A program made the translations under genes and the position numbers. A DNA stretch of 64,000 nt. It comes from UBA2965 sp036526135 (GTDB lineage: Bacteria; Pseudomonadota; Gammaproteobacteria; Pseudomonadales; Azotimanducaceae). The stretch lies in assembly GCA_036526135.1 (NCBI GenBank), contig DATCZA010000017.1:186001-250000 (forward strand), in the 5' to 3' direction. Each line of letters opens with the position of its first letter. Position 1 is the stretch's first letter. This document shows positions 1 through 8,550 of the stretch, one piece after another. The notes below the pieces were generated by a model, which was not told where the DNA came from, made no database searches, and saw nothing but the letters and a program-made list of their open reading frames with translations.

Positions 1-399
1 ACGCTCACGAAAGGCGGCACCGCCCAGATCATGGGCCAGAAGTTCATTCCGGAGATTGCCAGCGGGGACAAGCGCGTTCTGCTCATCGATGGCGAGCCGA
101 TCCCCTACGCCCTGGCCAGAATCCCCATGGCCGGCGAGGCGAGAGGCAACCTGGCGGCGGGCGGCACGGGCGAGGGACGGGAGCTCACCGAGCGCGACCG
201 ATGGATCGCCGCTCAGGTCGGTCCCGAGCTGCGTCGGCGGGGCCTGCTGTTCGTGGGCATGGACGTCATCGGCGACTATCTCACGGAGGTAAACGTCACC
301 TGCCCGACCTGCATACGGGAACTCGATGCACAGTTTTCGCTGAATATCGGCGGTATGCTCATGGACACGATATCTGCCAAGCTAGATGCTCAGGCCTGA
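1..399 (+). CDS. gshB: Glutathione synthetase, C-terminal part (cut by window edge)
   Basis: The reading frame is open from the first base, so only the last 132 residues are present (the E. coli enzyme has about 316). GshB joins gamma-glutamylcysteine and glycine with ATP in the cytoplasm, the last step of glutathione synthesis. The visible part is the ATP-grasp C-terminal domain: a glycine-rich loop (MAGEARGNLAAGGTG) followed by the strand FVGMDVIGDYLTEVNVTCPT, which carries the metal and substrate ligands and matches the family pattern GLDIIGD..TEINVTSPT. A tonB-like gene follows 24 bases downstream, the same order as in Pseudomonas. The true start is outside the window. Confidence 0.95.
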   Translation, partial: TLTKGGTAQIMGQKFIPEIASGDKRVLLIDGEPIPYALARIPMAGEARGNLAAGGTGEGRELTERDRWIAAQVGPELRRRGLLFVGMDVIGDYLTEVNVTCPTCIRELDAQFSLNIGGMLMDTISAKLDAQA

Positions 400-423
400 A
401 CGCCCCGTCGACACCCTGCAAAC

Positions 424-1284
424 ATGAGCGCCGCCGCCATCACTCCACGAGACCGTCTGGGCTTCACCCTGTTTCTGGCCGTCTCGCTGCACGCCGCCAT
501 CATTCTCGGCGTCAGCTTCACGGCAGACCTCGACCTGCTCGAAAGCCCTACGGTCGAGGTGACGTTTGCCCAGCACAGCGACCTCGAAGCACCCGAGGAT
601 GCCGACTTCATCGCTCAGACCAACCAGCTCGGCAGCGGCACCGAGAGCGAAGTGCTGGAGACCACGACGGACCAGGAAGCGGAGTTTTTCGCCAACGAGT
701 TCGCCGACGCGATATCCAACCCCTTGCCGACCATCGAGCAGAACCAGCTTGACTCTCGGGAGCTGGTGACGACCATCTCCGAGGTAGACGACGTGGCGCC
801 CATTGAAGAAGAGACGCCGGTGGAGGAAAACGTCAATCCGCAGCCGGCAACCGACATTCGCTTCGACGATCTGGCGAAGGAGATCGCGAGCCTGGAAGCC
901 AGGATCGCCGCGGACCAGCAGGCCAAGGCGAAGCAGCCAAGGGTGAAGCGGCTCACCAGCGTGTCCGCCAAGTCAGCAGACGAAGCCGCCTACCTGAACA
1001 TGTGGCGTCAGAAGGTCGAGCGCATCGGCAACGCCAACTATCCCGACAGCCGGGTGTACGGCAATCTGCGGATGCTCGTGGTGCTGAGCTACGACGGCAC
1101 GCTCAAGGACGTCCGGATTCTGGAGTCTTCCGGGCACAAATCCCTCGACGACGCCGCGCTTCGAATCGTCCGTCTGGCTGCGCCCTACCAGCAGTTTCCG
1201 GTGGAGATGCGCAAGAAGTACGATCAGTTGGAGATCATTCGCACCTGGAAATTCTCACGCTCCGGAGCCCGCCTTGGCAGCTGA
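424..1284 (+). CDS. TonB family protein (TonB3-like)
   Basis: 286 residues. One N-terminal membrane anchor (about residues 12-33) is followed by a long periplasmic linker and a C-terminal TonB fold (about 190-275, including YPDSRVYGNLRMLVVLSYDG and the closing TWKFS strand). TonB proteins carry proton-motive energy from ExbB/ExbD to outer-membrane partners. The linker is unusual: residues 40-140 are rich in Glu/Asp and lack the Pro-Lys/Pro-Glu repeats of classical TonB. No exbBD or receptor gene is nearby. Position after gshB and before yqgE matches P. aeruginosa tonB3, reported to be needed for twitching motility, and pilT/pilU lie about 1 kb away. The TonB-fold call is firm; the pilus link is inference. 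Confidence 0.8.
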   Translation: MSAAAITPRDRLGFTLFLAVSLHAAIILGVSFTADLDLLESPTVEVTFAQHSDLEAPEDADFIAQTNQLGSGTESEVLETTTDQEAEFFANEFADAISNPLPTIEQNQLDSRELVTTISEVDDVAPIEEETPVEENVNPQPATDIRFDDLAKEIASLEARIAADQQAKAKQPRVKRLTSVSAKSADEAAYLNMWRQKVERIGNANYPDSRVYGNLRMLVVLSYDGTLKDVRILESSGHKSLDDAALRIVRLAAPYQQFPVEMRKKYDQLEIIRTWKFSRSGARLGS

Positions 1285-1834
1285 TACCAGCCTGAAAAAC
1301 CAGTTCCTGCTCGCCATGCCCGGCCTGGCTGGCACCTATTTCGGGGACACGGTCACCTACGTATGCGAGCACAGCGCCGACGGCGCCATGGGCCTGATGG
1401 TCAATCGCCCGACGGAAGTTACGCTGCAGGCGCTGCTGGCCGATCTCGGCATAGACTCCAGCGCCGTGTCGGCGGACATACCCGTGATGGAAGGGGGGCC
1501 CGTGGCGAGCGAGCGCGGATTCGTGCTGCACAGCGACGACCGAGCCTTTGACTCTTCGCTCTCTCTGGGGGACGGGCTGATGCTCAACTCCACCCGCGAG
1601 GTGCTCGAGGCCATTGCGGCCGGCGAGGGGCCCGCGGACTTCCTGGTCGCCATGGGATACGCCGGCTGGGGCGGGGGCCAGCTGGAGCAGGAGCTGCTGG
1701 AAAACGCCTGGCTCACCTGCCCTGGAAACACCGACGTCCTCTTTCGCACGCCTTTCGCAGAACGCGTGAACCAGGCGGCTGCCGCGCTGGGCATCGATTT
1801 CCGGCTGATGTCCTCACAGGCGGGCCACGCCTGA
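1274..1834 (+). CDS. yqgE: YqgE/AlgH family protein
   Basis: 186 residues, the usual family length. Family landmarks are FLLAMPGLAGTYF near the N-terminus, VTYVCEHSADGAMGLMVNRP (about 28-47), and the C-terminal AMGYAGWGGGQLEQEL stretch. The start is TTG at 1274, which gives the same N-terminus as E. coli YqgE; the next in-frame ATG (1313) would remove the conserved first strand. It overlaps the tonB-like gene by 11 bases and sits 7 bases before ruvX, so the three are probably co-transcribed. Biochemical function is unknown. AlgH was named for a role in alginate regulation in Pseudomonas, but this is not established for the family. Confidence 0.9.
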   Translation: MAADTSLKNQFLLAMPGLAGTYFGDTVTYVCEHSADGAMGLMVNRPTEVTLQALLADLGIDSSAVSADIPVMEGGPVASERGFVLHSDDRAFDSSLSLGDGLMLNSTREVLEAIAAGEGPADFLVAMGYAGWGGGQLEQELLENAWLTCPGNTDVLFRTPFAERVNQAAAALGIDFRLMSSQAGHA

Positions 1835-1841
1835 CAGCCGC

Positions 1842-2231
1842 GTGAAGCAGGGTCACGTGCTGGCGTTCGACTTCGGGCTGAAGCACATCGGCGTGGCCGT
1901 TGGCCAATCGGTTACCCGAACGGCCAGCCCGCTGATCACCATCGCGGCCAGGGACGGAACGCCGGACTGGTCGGACGTGGAACGGCTGATTACCGAGTGG
2001 CAGCCGGCGGTGCTGCTGGTGGGCCTACCCCTTAACATGGACGACAGCGAGAGCGAAATGTCGCTCAAGGCTCGCGGGTTCGCCGAGCGAATGGGCCGCC
2101 GGTTCGGCGTTCCCATCGAGCTGGTCGACGAGCGGCTGACTTCGTTTGCGGCGCGCGAATCCGGCAGCGATCGGCCTCACGAGGCCGCAGCAACGATGAT
2201 CGCGGAATCCTGGTTGGCGGCCGATGGCTGA
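1842..2231 (+). CDS. ruvX: Putative pre-16S rRNA nuclease / Holliday junction resolvase-like YqgF
   Basis: 129 residues with an RNase H-like fold. The first strand LAFDFGLKHIGVAVG carries the catalytic Asp. A middle strand is VLLVGLPLNMD, and the last acidic cluster is ELVDERLTSFAAR. In E. coli YqgF processes the 5' end of 16S rRNA; the resolvase name is older and based on fold. The start is GTG at 1842, seven bases after yqgE. In P. aeruginosa pyrR-pyrB-pyrC follow this gene, but here the next gene is the convergent pilU. Confidence 0.92.
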   Translation: MKQGHVLAFDFGLKHIGVAVGQSVTRTASPLITIAARDGTPDWSDVERLITEWQPAVLLVGLPLNMDDSESEMSLKARGFAERMGRRFGVPIELVDERLTSFAARESGSDRPHEAAATMIAESWLAADG

Positions 2232-2252
2232 ACCGCTGGGGAAGAGCGGCTC

Positions 2253-3392
2253 TCAGCGCAGGAAGGTACCCGCCGGCTCGTCTTCTTCGATGGTCAACCC
2301 TTCGACCTGACCCATCAGGTCCGGGTTTGCATCGGAACCCAGCTTGATCATCAGCCTCAGGTCGTTCGGCGAGTCCGCATGCTGCAGCGCAGCCTCGTGG
2401 CTGATCTCGCCCTCGCTGTAGAGCTGATAGAGCGCCTGGTCGAACGTCTGCATGCCGTGCTCGGTGGATTTGGACATCAGCTCTTTGAGCAGATGCACCT
2501 CACCTTTACGGATGTGGTCGGCCATCAGCGGCGTGTTGATCAGTATCTCGATCGCTGCCCGCCGTCCCTGTCCGTCCACCGTGGGGACGAGCTGCTGGGC
2601 CACCATGGCGCGCAGGTTGAGAGAAAGATCCATCCACACCTGGGAGTGACGGTCGCTGGGGAAGAAGTGAATGATCCTGTCCAGCGCCTGGTTGGCGTTG
2701 TTGGCGTGGAGGGTGCAGAGGCAGAGGTGACCGGTTTCCGCAAAGGCCACCGCGTGCTCCATGGTTTCCCGGGTCCGCACCTCACCAATCATGATGACGT
2801 CCGGCGCCTGGCGCAGCGTGTTCTTGAGGGCGACCTCGAAGCTTTCCGTGTCTACGCCCACCTCGCGCTGGGTCACGACGCAGCCCCTGTGCTGGTGCAC
2901 GAATTCGATGGGGTCCTCGATGCTGATGATGTGACCCGAGGAGTGCTCGTTGCGATGACCGATCATGGCGGCCAGCGACGTGGACTTACCGGTGCCGGTC
3001 GCCCCCACGAAAATGATGAGGCCGCGCCGCGTCATCGACAGGTCCTCCAGGATGGGCGGCAGGCCCAGATCGGAGACCAGAGGGATGTTGACCTCGATGC
3101 GCCGCAGCACCATGCCTGCCAGGTTGCGCTGCTGGAACGCGCTCACCCGAAAACGACCCAGCCCTTCGGAATGAATGGCGAAGTTGCACTCGTGATGGTC
3201 GTGAAACTGCTTCTTCTGGTCCTCGTCCATGATGCTGTGCACGACATCCCGGGACTGATCGGCAGACAGGTTGGTGGTTCCAGCGGCGAACAGCTTCCCG
3301 TTGACCTTGAGCATGGGCGGCTTGCCGGCGGTGATGAAAAGGTCCGACGCGCCTTTTTCCACCACCAGTTTCAACAGCTTTTCGAATTGCAT
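2253..3392 (-). CDS. pilU: Type IV pilus retraction ATPase PilU
   Basis: 379 residues, about 35 longer than the PilT next to it, as is normal for PilU. It is a hexameric cytoplasmic secretion ATPase of the PilT/GspE family. Walker A is GATGTGKST at 130-138, an Asp box IISIEDPIEFVH lies near 155, Walker B is VIMIGEVR near 200, and the His box is HLCLCTLHANN. It lies 17 bases downstream of pilT, so the two form a pilTU operon. PilU assists PilT in pulling pili back and in twitching. The C-terminal tail (about 345-379) is acidic and not found in PilT. Confidence 0.95.
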   Translation of the reverse strand: MQFEKLLKLVVEKGASDLFITAGKPPMLKVNGKLFAAGTTNLSADQSRDVVHSIMDEDQKKQFHDHHECNFAIHSEGLGRFRVSAFQQRNLAGMVLRRIEVNIPLVSDLGLPPILEDLSMTRRGLIIFVGATGTGKSTSLAAMIGHRNEHSSGHIISIEDPIEFVHQHRGCVVTQREVGVDTESFEVALKNTLRQAPDVIMIGEVRTRETMEHAVAFAETGHLCLCTLHANNANQALDRIIHFFPSDRHSQVWMDLSLNLRAMVAQQLVPTVDGQGRRAAIEILINTPLMADHIRKGEVHLLKELMSKSTEHGMQTFDQALYQLYSEGEISHEAALQHADSPNDLRLMIKLGSDANPDLMGQVEGLTIEEDEPAGTFLR

Positions 3393-3409
3393 GGCGCTAA
3401 CCTCCGCCG

Positions 3410-4444
3410 TTAGAAGTCATCCGGGTTCTTGGCTTTCTCGCGAGCCGAGTCGCGGGTGATCGTGCGCTTCTGAACGAGATCGAGCAGGCACTGATCCAGC
3501 GTCTGCATGCCTACGGAGCTGCCGGTCTGGATGGCCGAGTACATCTGCGCGACCTTGTCCTCGCGAATCAGGTTCCGGATGGCCGCCGTGCCGATCATGA
3601 TCTCGTGAGCGGCCACGCGCCCGCCGTTGACCCGCTTGAGGAGCGTTTGCGAGATCACCGACTGCAGCGACTCCGAGAGCATGGACCGAACCATGGACTT
3701 CTCTTCTGCGGGAAACACGTCGATGACCCGGTCGATGGTCTTGGCCGCCGACGTCGTGTGCAGCGTGCCGAACACGAGGTGGCCCGTTTCGGCGGCGGTG
3801 AGCGCTAGCCGGATCGTCTCCAAGTCGCGCATCTCGCCGACGAGGATGATGTCCGGGTCCTCCCGCAGCGCCGAGCGCAGGGCTTCGTTGAACCCGTGAG
3901 TATCTCGATGCACTTCGCGCTGGTTCACCAGGCACTTCTTGCTCTCGTGAACGAATTCGATGGGATCTTCGATGGTGAGGATGTGGTCGTAGCGATGGTC
4001 GTTGATGAAGTCGACCATGGCGGCGAGCGACGTGCTTTTACCGGATCCCGTAGGTCCCGTGACGAGCACCAGGCCCCTGGGAACGAGGCAGATGTCGCGG
4101 AAAACCTGCCCCATGTCCAGGTCTTCCATGGTGAGCACCTTGGACGGGATGGTCCGGAACACCGCGCCCGCGCCACGATTCTGGTTGAACGCGTTGACAC
4201 GGAATCTCGCAACGCCGGGAACTTCCACGGAGAAGTCGGTTTCGAGGAACTCTTCGAAGTCCTTGCGCTGCTTGTCGTTCATGATCTCGTAGATCAGCGA
4301 ATGCACCTGCTGGTGCTCGAGCGGCGGCAGGTTGATCCGGCGAACGTCACCGTCAACACGAATCATCGGCGGAAGCCCCGCGGACAGGTGGAGGTCCGAT
4401 GCGCCCTGCTTGGCGCTGAAAGCGAGGAGTTCGGTAATGTCCAT
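3410..4444 (-). CDS. pilT: Type IV pilus twitching motility ATPase PilT
   Basis: 344 residues, the canonical PilT length. PAS-like N-domain, then Walker A GPTGSGKST at 130-138, Asp box ILTIEDPIEFVH, Walker B IILVGEMRD, His box HLVFGTLHT and the PilT-specific C-terminal motif AIRNLIRE, which separates it from assembly ATPases (PilB/GspE). It drives pilus retraction at the inner membrane. The gene is first in pilTU and diverges from yggS. The 165-base gap upstream has an AT-rich patch (4517-4530) that could hold -10 elements in either direction, but no convincing -35 was found. Confidence 0.96.
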   Translation of the reverse strand: MDITELLAFSAKQGASDLHLSAGLPPMIRVDGDVRRINLPPLEHQQVHSLIYEIMNDKQRKDFEEFLETDFSVEVPGVARFRVNAFNQNRGAGAVFRTIPSKVLTMEDLDMGQVFRDICLVPRGLVLVTGPTGSGKSTSLAAMVDFINDHRYDHILTIEDPIEFVHESKKCLVNQREVHRDTHGFNEALRSALREDPDIILVGEMRDLETIRLALTAAETGHLVFGTLHTTSAAKTIDRVIDVFPAEEKSMVRSMLSESLQSVISQTLLKRVNGGRVAAHEIMIGTAAIRNLIREDKVAQMYSAIQTGSSVGMQTLDQCLLDLVQKRTITRDSAREKAKNPDDF

Positions 4445-4609
4445 CAGCGATCCTTGTCTACTCGCTTGGGCTTCAAACTCGCCGAAATGGCAACGAAAGC
4501 CGCTGCGAATCCGGGCTGTATAGTATTATCTGACCTGGGCTTTAACCATGAATCCCTCCTCGCTCTGCCGGAGACATGCGAAATCTGCGACGCAGTTGGC
4601 AAAACGAAA

Positions 4610-5287
4610 TTGCACTCGATCTCTCACAACGTCGCCAGCGTGCGTTCCTGTGTTGTCTCTGCGGCGCGAGCCGCACAGCGGGACCCCGACGAGGTCTGCC
4701 TGATCGCAGTCTCCAAGCGGCAACCGGCCCGTGCCATCGAAGAGGCCCACGGCGCCGGCTTGAAGGACTTCGGCGAAAACTATCTGCAGGAAGCGCTGCC
4801 GAAGATCGCCGCGCTCGGGCATCTGCCCCTGACCTGGCACTTCATCGGCGCGCTGCAGTCGAACAAGACCCGCCAGGTGGCGCGGCATTTCGACTGGGTG
4901 CATACGGTGGATCGACCCAAGATCGCCCGCCGGCTCAACGAGCAGTGTCCTGACGACAAAACCCTGCAGGTCTGTCTGCAGGTCAACATAGACGCCGATC
5001 CCGGCAAGGCCGGCGTCGACCCAGCCGCGGTCGCCGATCTGCTGAAGGAGCTCGTTGATCTCGAGCGGATCTGCGTGCGCGGCCTCATGACCATCCTCGA
5101 CCCGAACGCGGATGCCCCGGAGAGCTTTGCGCGCATGGCGAAGCTGTTCGCCGGGCTCGCGCCCCTCGCCGCCGGTCGCTGGGATACCCTGTCCATGGGG
5201 ATGAGCAACGACTACGAGCAGGCCATAATGGCCGGCGCCACCCACGTGCGCATCGGCACCGCCATCTTCGGCGCGCGCGAGGGCTAA
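4610..5287 (+). CDS. yggS: PLP homeostasis protein, YggS/PROSC family
   Basis: 225 residues from the chosen start. A single alanine-racemase-like barrel binds pyridoxal phosphate through the Lys in CLIAVSKRQP; with this start it is residue 36, as in E. coli YggS. Other family motifs are FGENYLQEALPKI, WHFIGALQSNKTR, MGMSNDYEQAI and VRIGTAIFG. The protein buffers PLP and affects amino-acid and keto-acid pools. The frame stays open far upstream on the pilT complement, so the start had to be chosen: TTG at 4610 fits the family N-terminus, but there is no clear ribosome binding site. proC follows 33 bases later, as in Pseudomonas. Confidence 0.88.
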   Translation: MHSISHNVASVRSCVVSAARAAQRDPDEVCLIAVSKRQPARAIEEAHGAGLKDFGENYLQEALPKIAALGHLPLTWHFIGALQSNKTRQVARHFDWVHTVDRPKIARRLNEQCPDDKTLQVCLQVNIDADPGKAGVDPAAVADLLKELVDLERICVRGLMTILDPNADAPESFARMAKLFAGLAPLAAGRWDTLSMGMSNDYEQAIMAGATHVRIGTAIFGAREG

Positions 5288-5320
5288 CCCGAACGAGCCA
5301 CTACCCGGAGTTCCGATCCG

Positions 5321-6130
5321 TTGAGCAGTCACATTACTTTCATTGGCGCCGGCAACATGGCGACCAGCCTGATCAAAGGCCTGATCGCCAGCGGTCACGA
5401 TGCGGCGACCATTCGCGCCAGCGACCCCGCACCCGAGCAGCTGGGCAAGATCGCCGAGCTCGGCGTGGCAACCTCCGACGACAACAATGCCCAGGTACGC
5501 GGTGCGGACGTGGTGATCCTCGCGGTCAAGCCGCAGGTCATGGCCTCGGTAGCCGGGGGGCTGACGGCGCTGAGCACGGATCAGCTCCTGGTCTCCATCG
5601 CCGCCGGCGTTCCCATGTCGAGCCTTGCCGGTTGGACCAGCAGCGAGCAGCCCATCGTCCGCTGCATGCCGAACACGCCGGCCCTTCTCGGCGCCGGAGT
5701 CACCGCCCTGTGCGCCAACGAGCGCGTCTCGCCGGCTCAAAGGGAGCTCGCAGAAAGCGTGCTGGCCACCGCGGGCAGGACCCTCTGGGTATCCTTGGAA
5801 GATCAGCTCGACGCGGTGACCGCCGTCTCCGGCAGCGGGCCCGCCTACTTCTTTTACCTGATGGAAGCGATGATCGAAGCCGGCCAGGCCCTGGGGCTCA
5901 GCGCCGAGACCGCCGTCACCCTGACGCTGGAAACCGCCCGCGGCGCCGCGCTGATGGCTCTCGAAGGGCCCCCACCCGCGCAGCTCAGGGCAAATGTGAC
6001 CTCTCCGGGCGGGACGACCCAGGCGGCGCTGGAAATACTGGATGCCGCCGACTGCCGGGGTATCATCAACGCCGCTGTAGCGGCCGCCGCGGAACGATCC
6101 CGCGAGCTCGCCATCGAGTTCGGTCGCTAA
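5321..6130 (+). CDS. proC: Pyrroline-5-carboxylate reductase
   Basis: 269 residues. It makes proline from 1-pyrroline-5-carboxylate using NAD(P)H. The N-terminal Rossmann loop is FIGAGNMATSLIKG (about 7-20). The conserved catalytic-domain helix starts with GSGPAYFFYLMEAM near 168, and the C-terminal TSPGGTTQAALE motif is complete. The start is TTG at 5321 with GGAG ten bases upstream; no ATG lies between it and the conserved first strand. It is flanked by yggS and yggT, an arrangement common in Gammaproteobacteria. Confidence 0.95.
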   Translation: MSSHITFIGAGNMATSLIKGLIASGHDAATIRASDPAPEQLGKIAELGVATSDDNNAQVRGADVVILAVKPQVMASVAGGLTALSTDQLLVSIAAGVPMSSLAGWTSSEQPIVRCMPNTPALLGAGVTALCANERVSPAQRELAESVLATAGRTLWVSLEDQLDAVTAVSGSGPAYFFYLMEAMIEAGQALGLSAETAVTLTLETARGAALMALEGPPPAQLRANVTSPGGTTQAALEILDAADCRGIINAAVAAAAERSRELAIEFGR

Positions 6131-6160
6131 ACGTCGTAATCAGGGGAATAGGCAACGAGC

Positions 6161-6697
6161 ATGGCAGAGGTCTTATATTACGCAACCAGCTTCATTCTGC
6201 AGGTCATTGCCTTCCTGTTCGTGGTTCGTTTCCTGCTGCAGGCATGCCGGGCCGACTTCTACAACCCCATTTCTCAAGGGATCGTCAAAGCCACCGACGT
6301 GGTGTTGAAGCCGGTCCGGATGGTGCTGCCCGGATACCGAAATCTGGATTTCGCCGCCCTCCTGGCAGCGCTCATCGTGGAGGTCGTGATGATCCTCGCC
6401 CTGGGGGCCATCGCCGATCGGCCCACGGGAACCGCTGTGCAGATCGCAACCTCAGGGGTGCTGCAGATGATTCTGCTGGGGCTGTTCATCATCAAGTGGT
6501 CGATTCTGATCGTGATCATCGCGAGCTTCCTCGCTCCGGGTAACTACCACCCGGCGCTGGCCCTGCTCCAGCAGCTCACAGAGCCCGTCCTGGCACCGGC
6601 CCGCAAGCTCCTGCCACCCATGGGCGGTCTCGACTTCTCGCCGATCCTCGTTTTCCTGATCCTCGGCGTCATCGAACGGGTGCTGCTGCAGATCTGA
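6161..6697 (+). CDS. yggT: YggT family integral membrane protein
   Basis: 178 residues made of two similar halves, the normal YggT duplication. Each half has a hydrophobic segment followed by a Pro-rich loop: ADFYNPISQGIVKATDVVLKP in the first, GNYHPALALLQQLTEPVLAP in the second. About four membrane segments are predicted by eye. It sits 30 bases after proC in the conserved yggS-proC-yggT block. The molecular function is not established; roles in osmotic or potassium balance have been suggested for E. coli. Confidence 0.9.
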   Translation: MAEVLYYATSFILQVIAFLFVVRFLLQACRADFYNPISQGIVKATDVVLKPVRMVLPGYRNLDFAALLAALIVEVVMILALGAIADRPTGTAVQIATSGVLQMILLGLFIIKWSILIVIIASFLAPGNYHPALALLQQLTEPVLAPARKLLPPMGGLDFSPILVFLILGVIERVLLQI

Positions 6698-6739
6698 GCT
6701 AATCGGCTGCGCCCCGGCCGGATGCCCCGACCGACCCGG

Positions 6740-6769
6740 TTGATGGCCTTGAAGCCCTTGCTTTAGACT
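6740..6769 (+). promoter_or_regulatory. Possible sigma70 promoter for metX
   Basis: TTGATG (6740-6745) and TAGACT (6764-6769) are separated by 18 bases and lie 16 bases before the metX GTG. Each hexamer matches 4 of 6 consensus bases, so support is modest. The 88-base gap shows no SAM riboswitch fold that I recognise. Confidence 0.3.
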
Positions 6770-6785
6770 CGCCGTCCCGTTCTTC

Positions 6786-7952
6786 GTGGCCTACTCAGTG
6801 TCGAGCAGCTTGCCATCCGATTCCGTGGGCCTGGTCAGCCCGCAGGTCTTCGCGCATCCCTCCGGCTTTTCGCTTCGCTGCGGTGAGACGCTCGAGGGGT
6901 TCGAGCTCGTCTACGAGACCTACGGACGGCTCAACGCTGCGCGGAGCAACGCGATTCTCGTCTGCCATGCTCTCTCCGGGAGCCATCACGCTGCCGGCTA
7001 CCACTCCGAGGACGACAAACGACCCGGGTGGTGGGAAAGCTGCATCGGGCCCGGCAAGCCAATCGACACAGACCGGTTCTTCGTCGTCTGCCCCAACAAT
7101 CTCGGCGGCTGCCACGGCAGCACGGGGCCGACCACGGTCGACCCCCGCACGGGTGAACCGTTCGGGCCAAACTTTCCCGTCGTCACCGTTGAAGACTGGG
7201 TAGATACTCAGGCCCTGCTCGCCGACCACCTGGGCATCGATCGCTTCGCCGCCGTCGTCGGTGGCAGCCTGGGGGGCATGCAGGCCATGCGCTGGGCAAC
7301 CGACTATCCCGATCGCCTTCACGCCGCCGTGCTGATCGCCTGCGCCGCCAGGCTGTCCGCTCAGAACATCGCTTTCAACGAGATCGCACGGCAGGCCATC
7401 ATCTCGGATCCGGAGTTTCACGGCGGCAACTACCGGCAGCTGGGCGTCAACCCGGACCTGGGCCTCATGCTCGCGCGCATGGTAGGTCACGTCACCTATC
7501 TGTCCGACGATGGCATGCGCCAGCGCTTCGGCCGGCAGCTGAAGTCAGGGGATATCGAAACCGCCCAGGACGTGGAGTTTCAGGTGGAGAGCTATCTGCA
7601 CCACCAGGGCCGCTCGTTCTCTCAGCGCTTCGACGCCAACAGCTACGTGCTGATGACCAGGGCACTGGACTACTTCGACCCGGCCCGGGAGCACGACGAC
7701 GACCTGGTCAAAGCGCTGGCATCCGCCACCTGCCGCTTCTGCGTCATCTCGTTCACCACGGACTGGCGCTTCTCCGTGGCGCGCTCGAAGGAGCTGGTGG
7801 ACGCGCTCATCGCGGCGGGCAAGAACGTGGCCAGCGCCATCATCGAGTCGGAGCACGGCCACGACTCGTTTCTCCTGAACGTGCCGCGATACTTCGACGT
7901 GCTTCGGGCCTATCTGGGCCGCATCGCCACGGAGGCCGTCGATGCGCCCTGA
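6786..7952 (+). CDS. metX: Homoserine O-acyltransferase MetX
   Basis: 388 residues, alpha/beta hydrolase fold. It acylates homoserine to open the methionine branch. The nucleophile elbow is GGSLGGMQ with Ser161. The acid is probably the Asp in ISFTTDWRFS, and the base is the His in SEHGHDSFLL near the C-terminus. NNLGGCHGSTGPTTVDP is the family signature around the oxyanion hole. Many MetX enzymes paired with MetW use succinyl-CoA rather than acetyl-CoA, so the acyl donor is left open. The start is GTG at 6786. The end overlaps metW by 11 bases. Confidence 0.95.
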   Translation: MAYSVSSSLPSDSVGLVSPQVFAHPSGFSLRCGETLEGFELVYETYGRLNAARSNAILVCHALSGSHHAAGYHSEDDKRPGWWESCIGPGKPIDTDRFFVVCPNNLGGCHGSTGPTTVDPRTGEPFGPNFPVVTVEDWVDTQALLADHLGIDRFAAVVGGSLGGMQAMRWATDYPDRLHAAVLIACAARLSAQNIAFNEIARQAIISDPEFHGGNYRQLGVNPDLGLMLARMVGHVTYLSDDGMRQRFGRQLKSGDIETAQDVEFQVESYLHHQGRSFSQRFDANSYVLMTRALDYFDPAREHDDDLVKALASATCRFCVISFTTDWRFSVARSKELVDALIAAGKNVASAIIESEHGHDSFLLNVPRYFDVLRAYLGRIATEAVDAP

Positions 7953-8550
7953 CCTGGAGATCATCGCGGAGGTGATCAAACCTGGAGCCCGGGTGCTCGA
8001 TCTCGGTTGCGGCGAGGGCGAGCTGCTCGCTTATCTTCAGACTTCAAAGCAGGTCAACGGCTACGGGCTGGAAATCGATCCCGACAACATCACCACCTGC
8101 CTGCACAACGGCGTCAACGTCATCGAGCAGGATCTCGATGAGGGGCTCGACAATTTTCCGGATGACAGCTTCGACCTGGTGGTGATGACCGAGACGCTGC
8201 AAGCGGTGCAGAACCCCGACCGCATGCTCGACGACATGCTCCGGATCGGCGGCGAGTGCATCGTCACGTTTCCGAATTTCGGCTACTGGCGTTGCCGCGC
8301 GTATCTGGCGCTGCGCGGCCGTATGCCCGTCTCCGAGCACCTGCCTCACGCCTGGTACGACACGCCCAACATCCACCTGTGCACCTTCAAGGATTTCGAA
8401 CGGCTGTGCCACAGCAAAGGCCTACCGGTCATCGATCGCTTCGTCGTCGACGAGCGGCATCTCGCAAGACGGCTGATGCAGCGATTTCCCAACTTCTTCG
8501 GTCACATCGCCTTCTATAGGCTGGGCAGACCGAATTCGGGAGAGGCCTGA
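7942..8550 (+). CDS. metW: Methionine biosynthesis protein MetW
   Basis: 202 residues with a class I methyltransferase-like fold: VLDLGCGEGELL (about 19-30) is the SAM-binding motif I, and FDLVVMTETLQAVQNPD is the post-motif region typical of MetW. It overlaps metX by 11 bases. MetW is required with MetX for the homoserine acylation step in several Proteobacteria, but its own catalytic activity is not settled. The next gene begins at TGATG on its stop codon, so the operon continues. Confidence 0.93.
   Translation: MRPDLEIIAEVIKPGARVLDLGCGEGELLAYLQTSKQVNGYGLEIDPDNITTCLHNGVNVIEQDLDEGLDNFPDDSFDLVVMTETLQAVQNPDRMLDDMLRIGGECIVTFPNFGYWRCRAYLALRGRMPVSEHLPHAWYDTPNIHLCTFKDFERLCHSKGLPVIDRFVVDERHLARRLMQRFPNFFGHIAFYRLGRPNSGEA

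Noticed and set aside
3896..4609. N-terminal extension of yggS across pilT
   Set aside because: The open frame upstream of 4610 lies on the pilT complement and has no YggS-like sequence.
5632..6543. 303-codon frame overlapping proC and yggT
   Set aside because: Arg/Gly/Ala-rich shadow frame; proC and yggT account for the DNA.
6698..6785. SAM riboswitch before metX
   Set aside because: The 88-base gap shows no conserved SAM-I, SAM-II or SAH core that I can match; only a weak promoter is visible.
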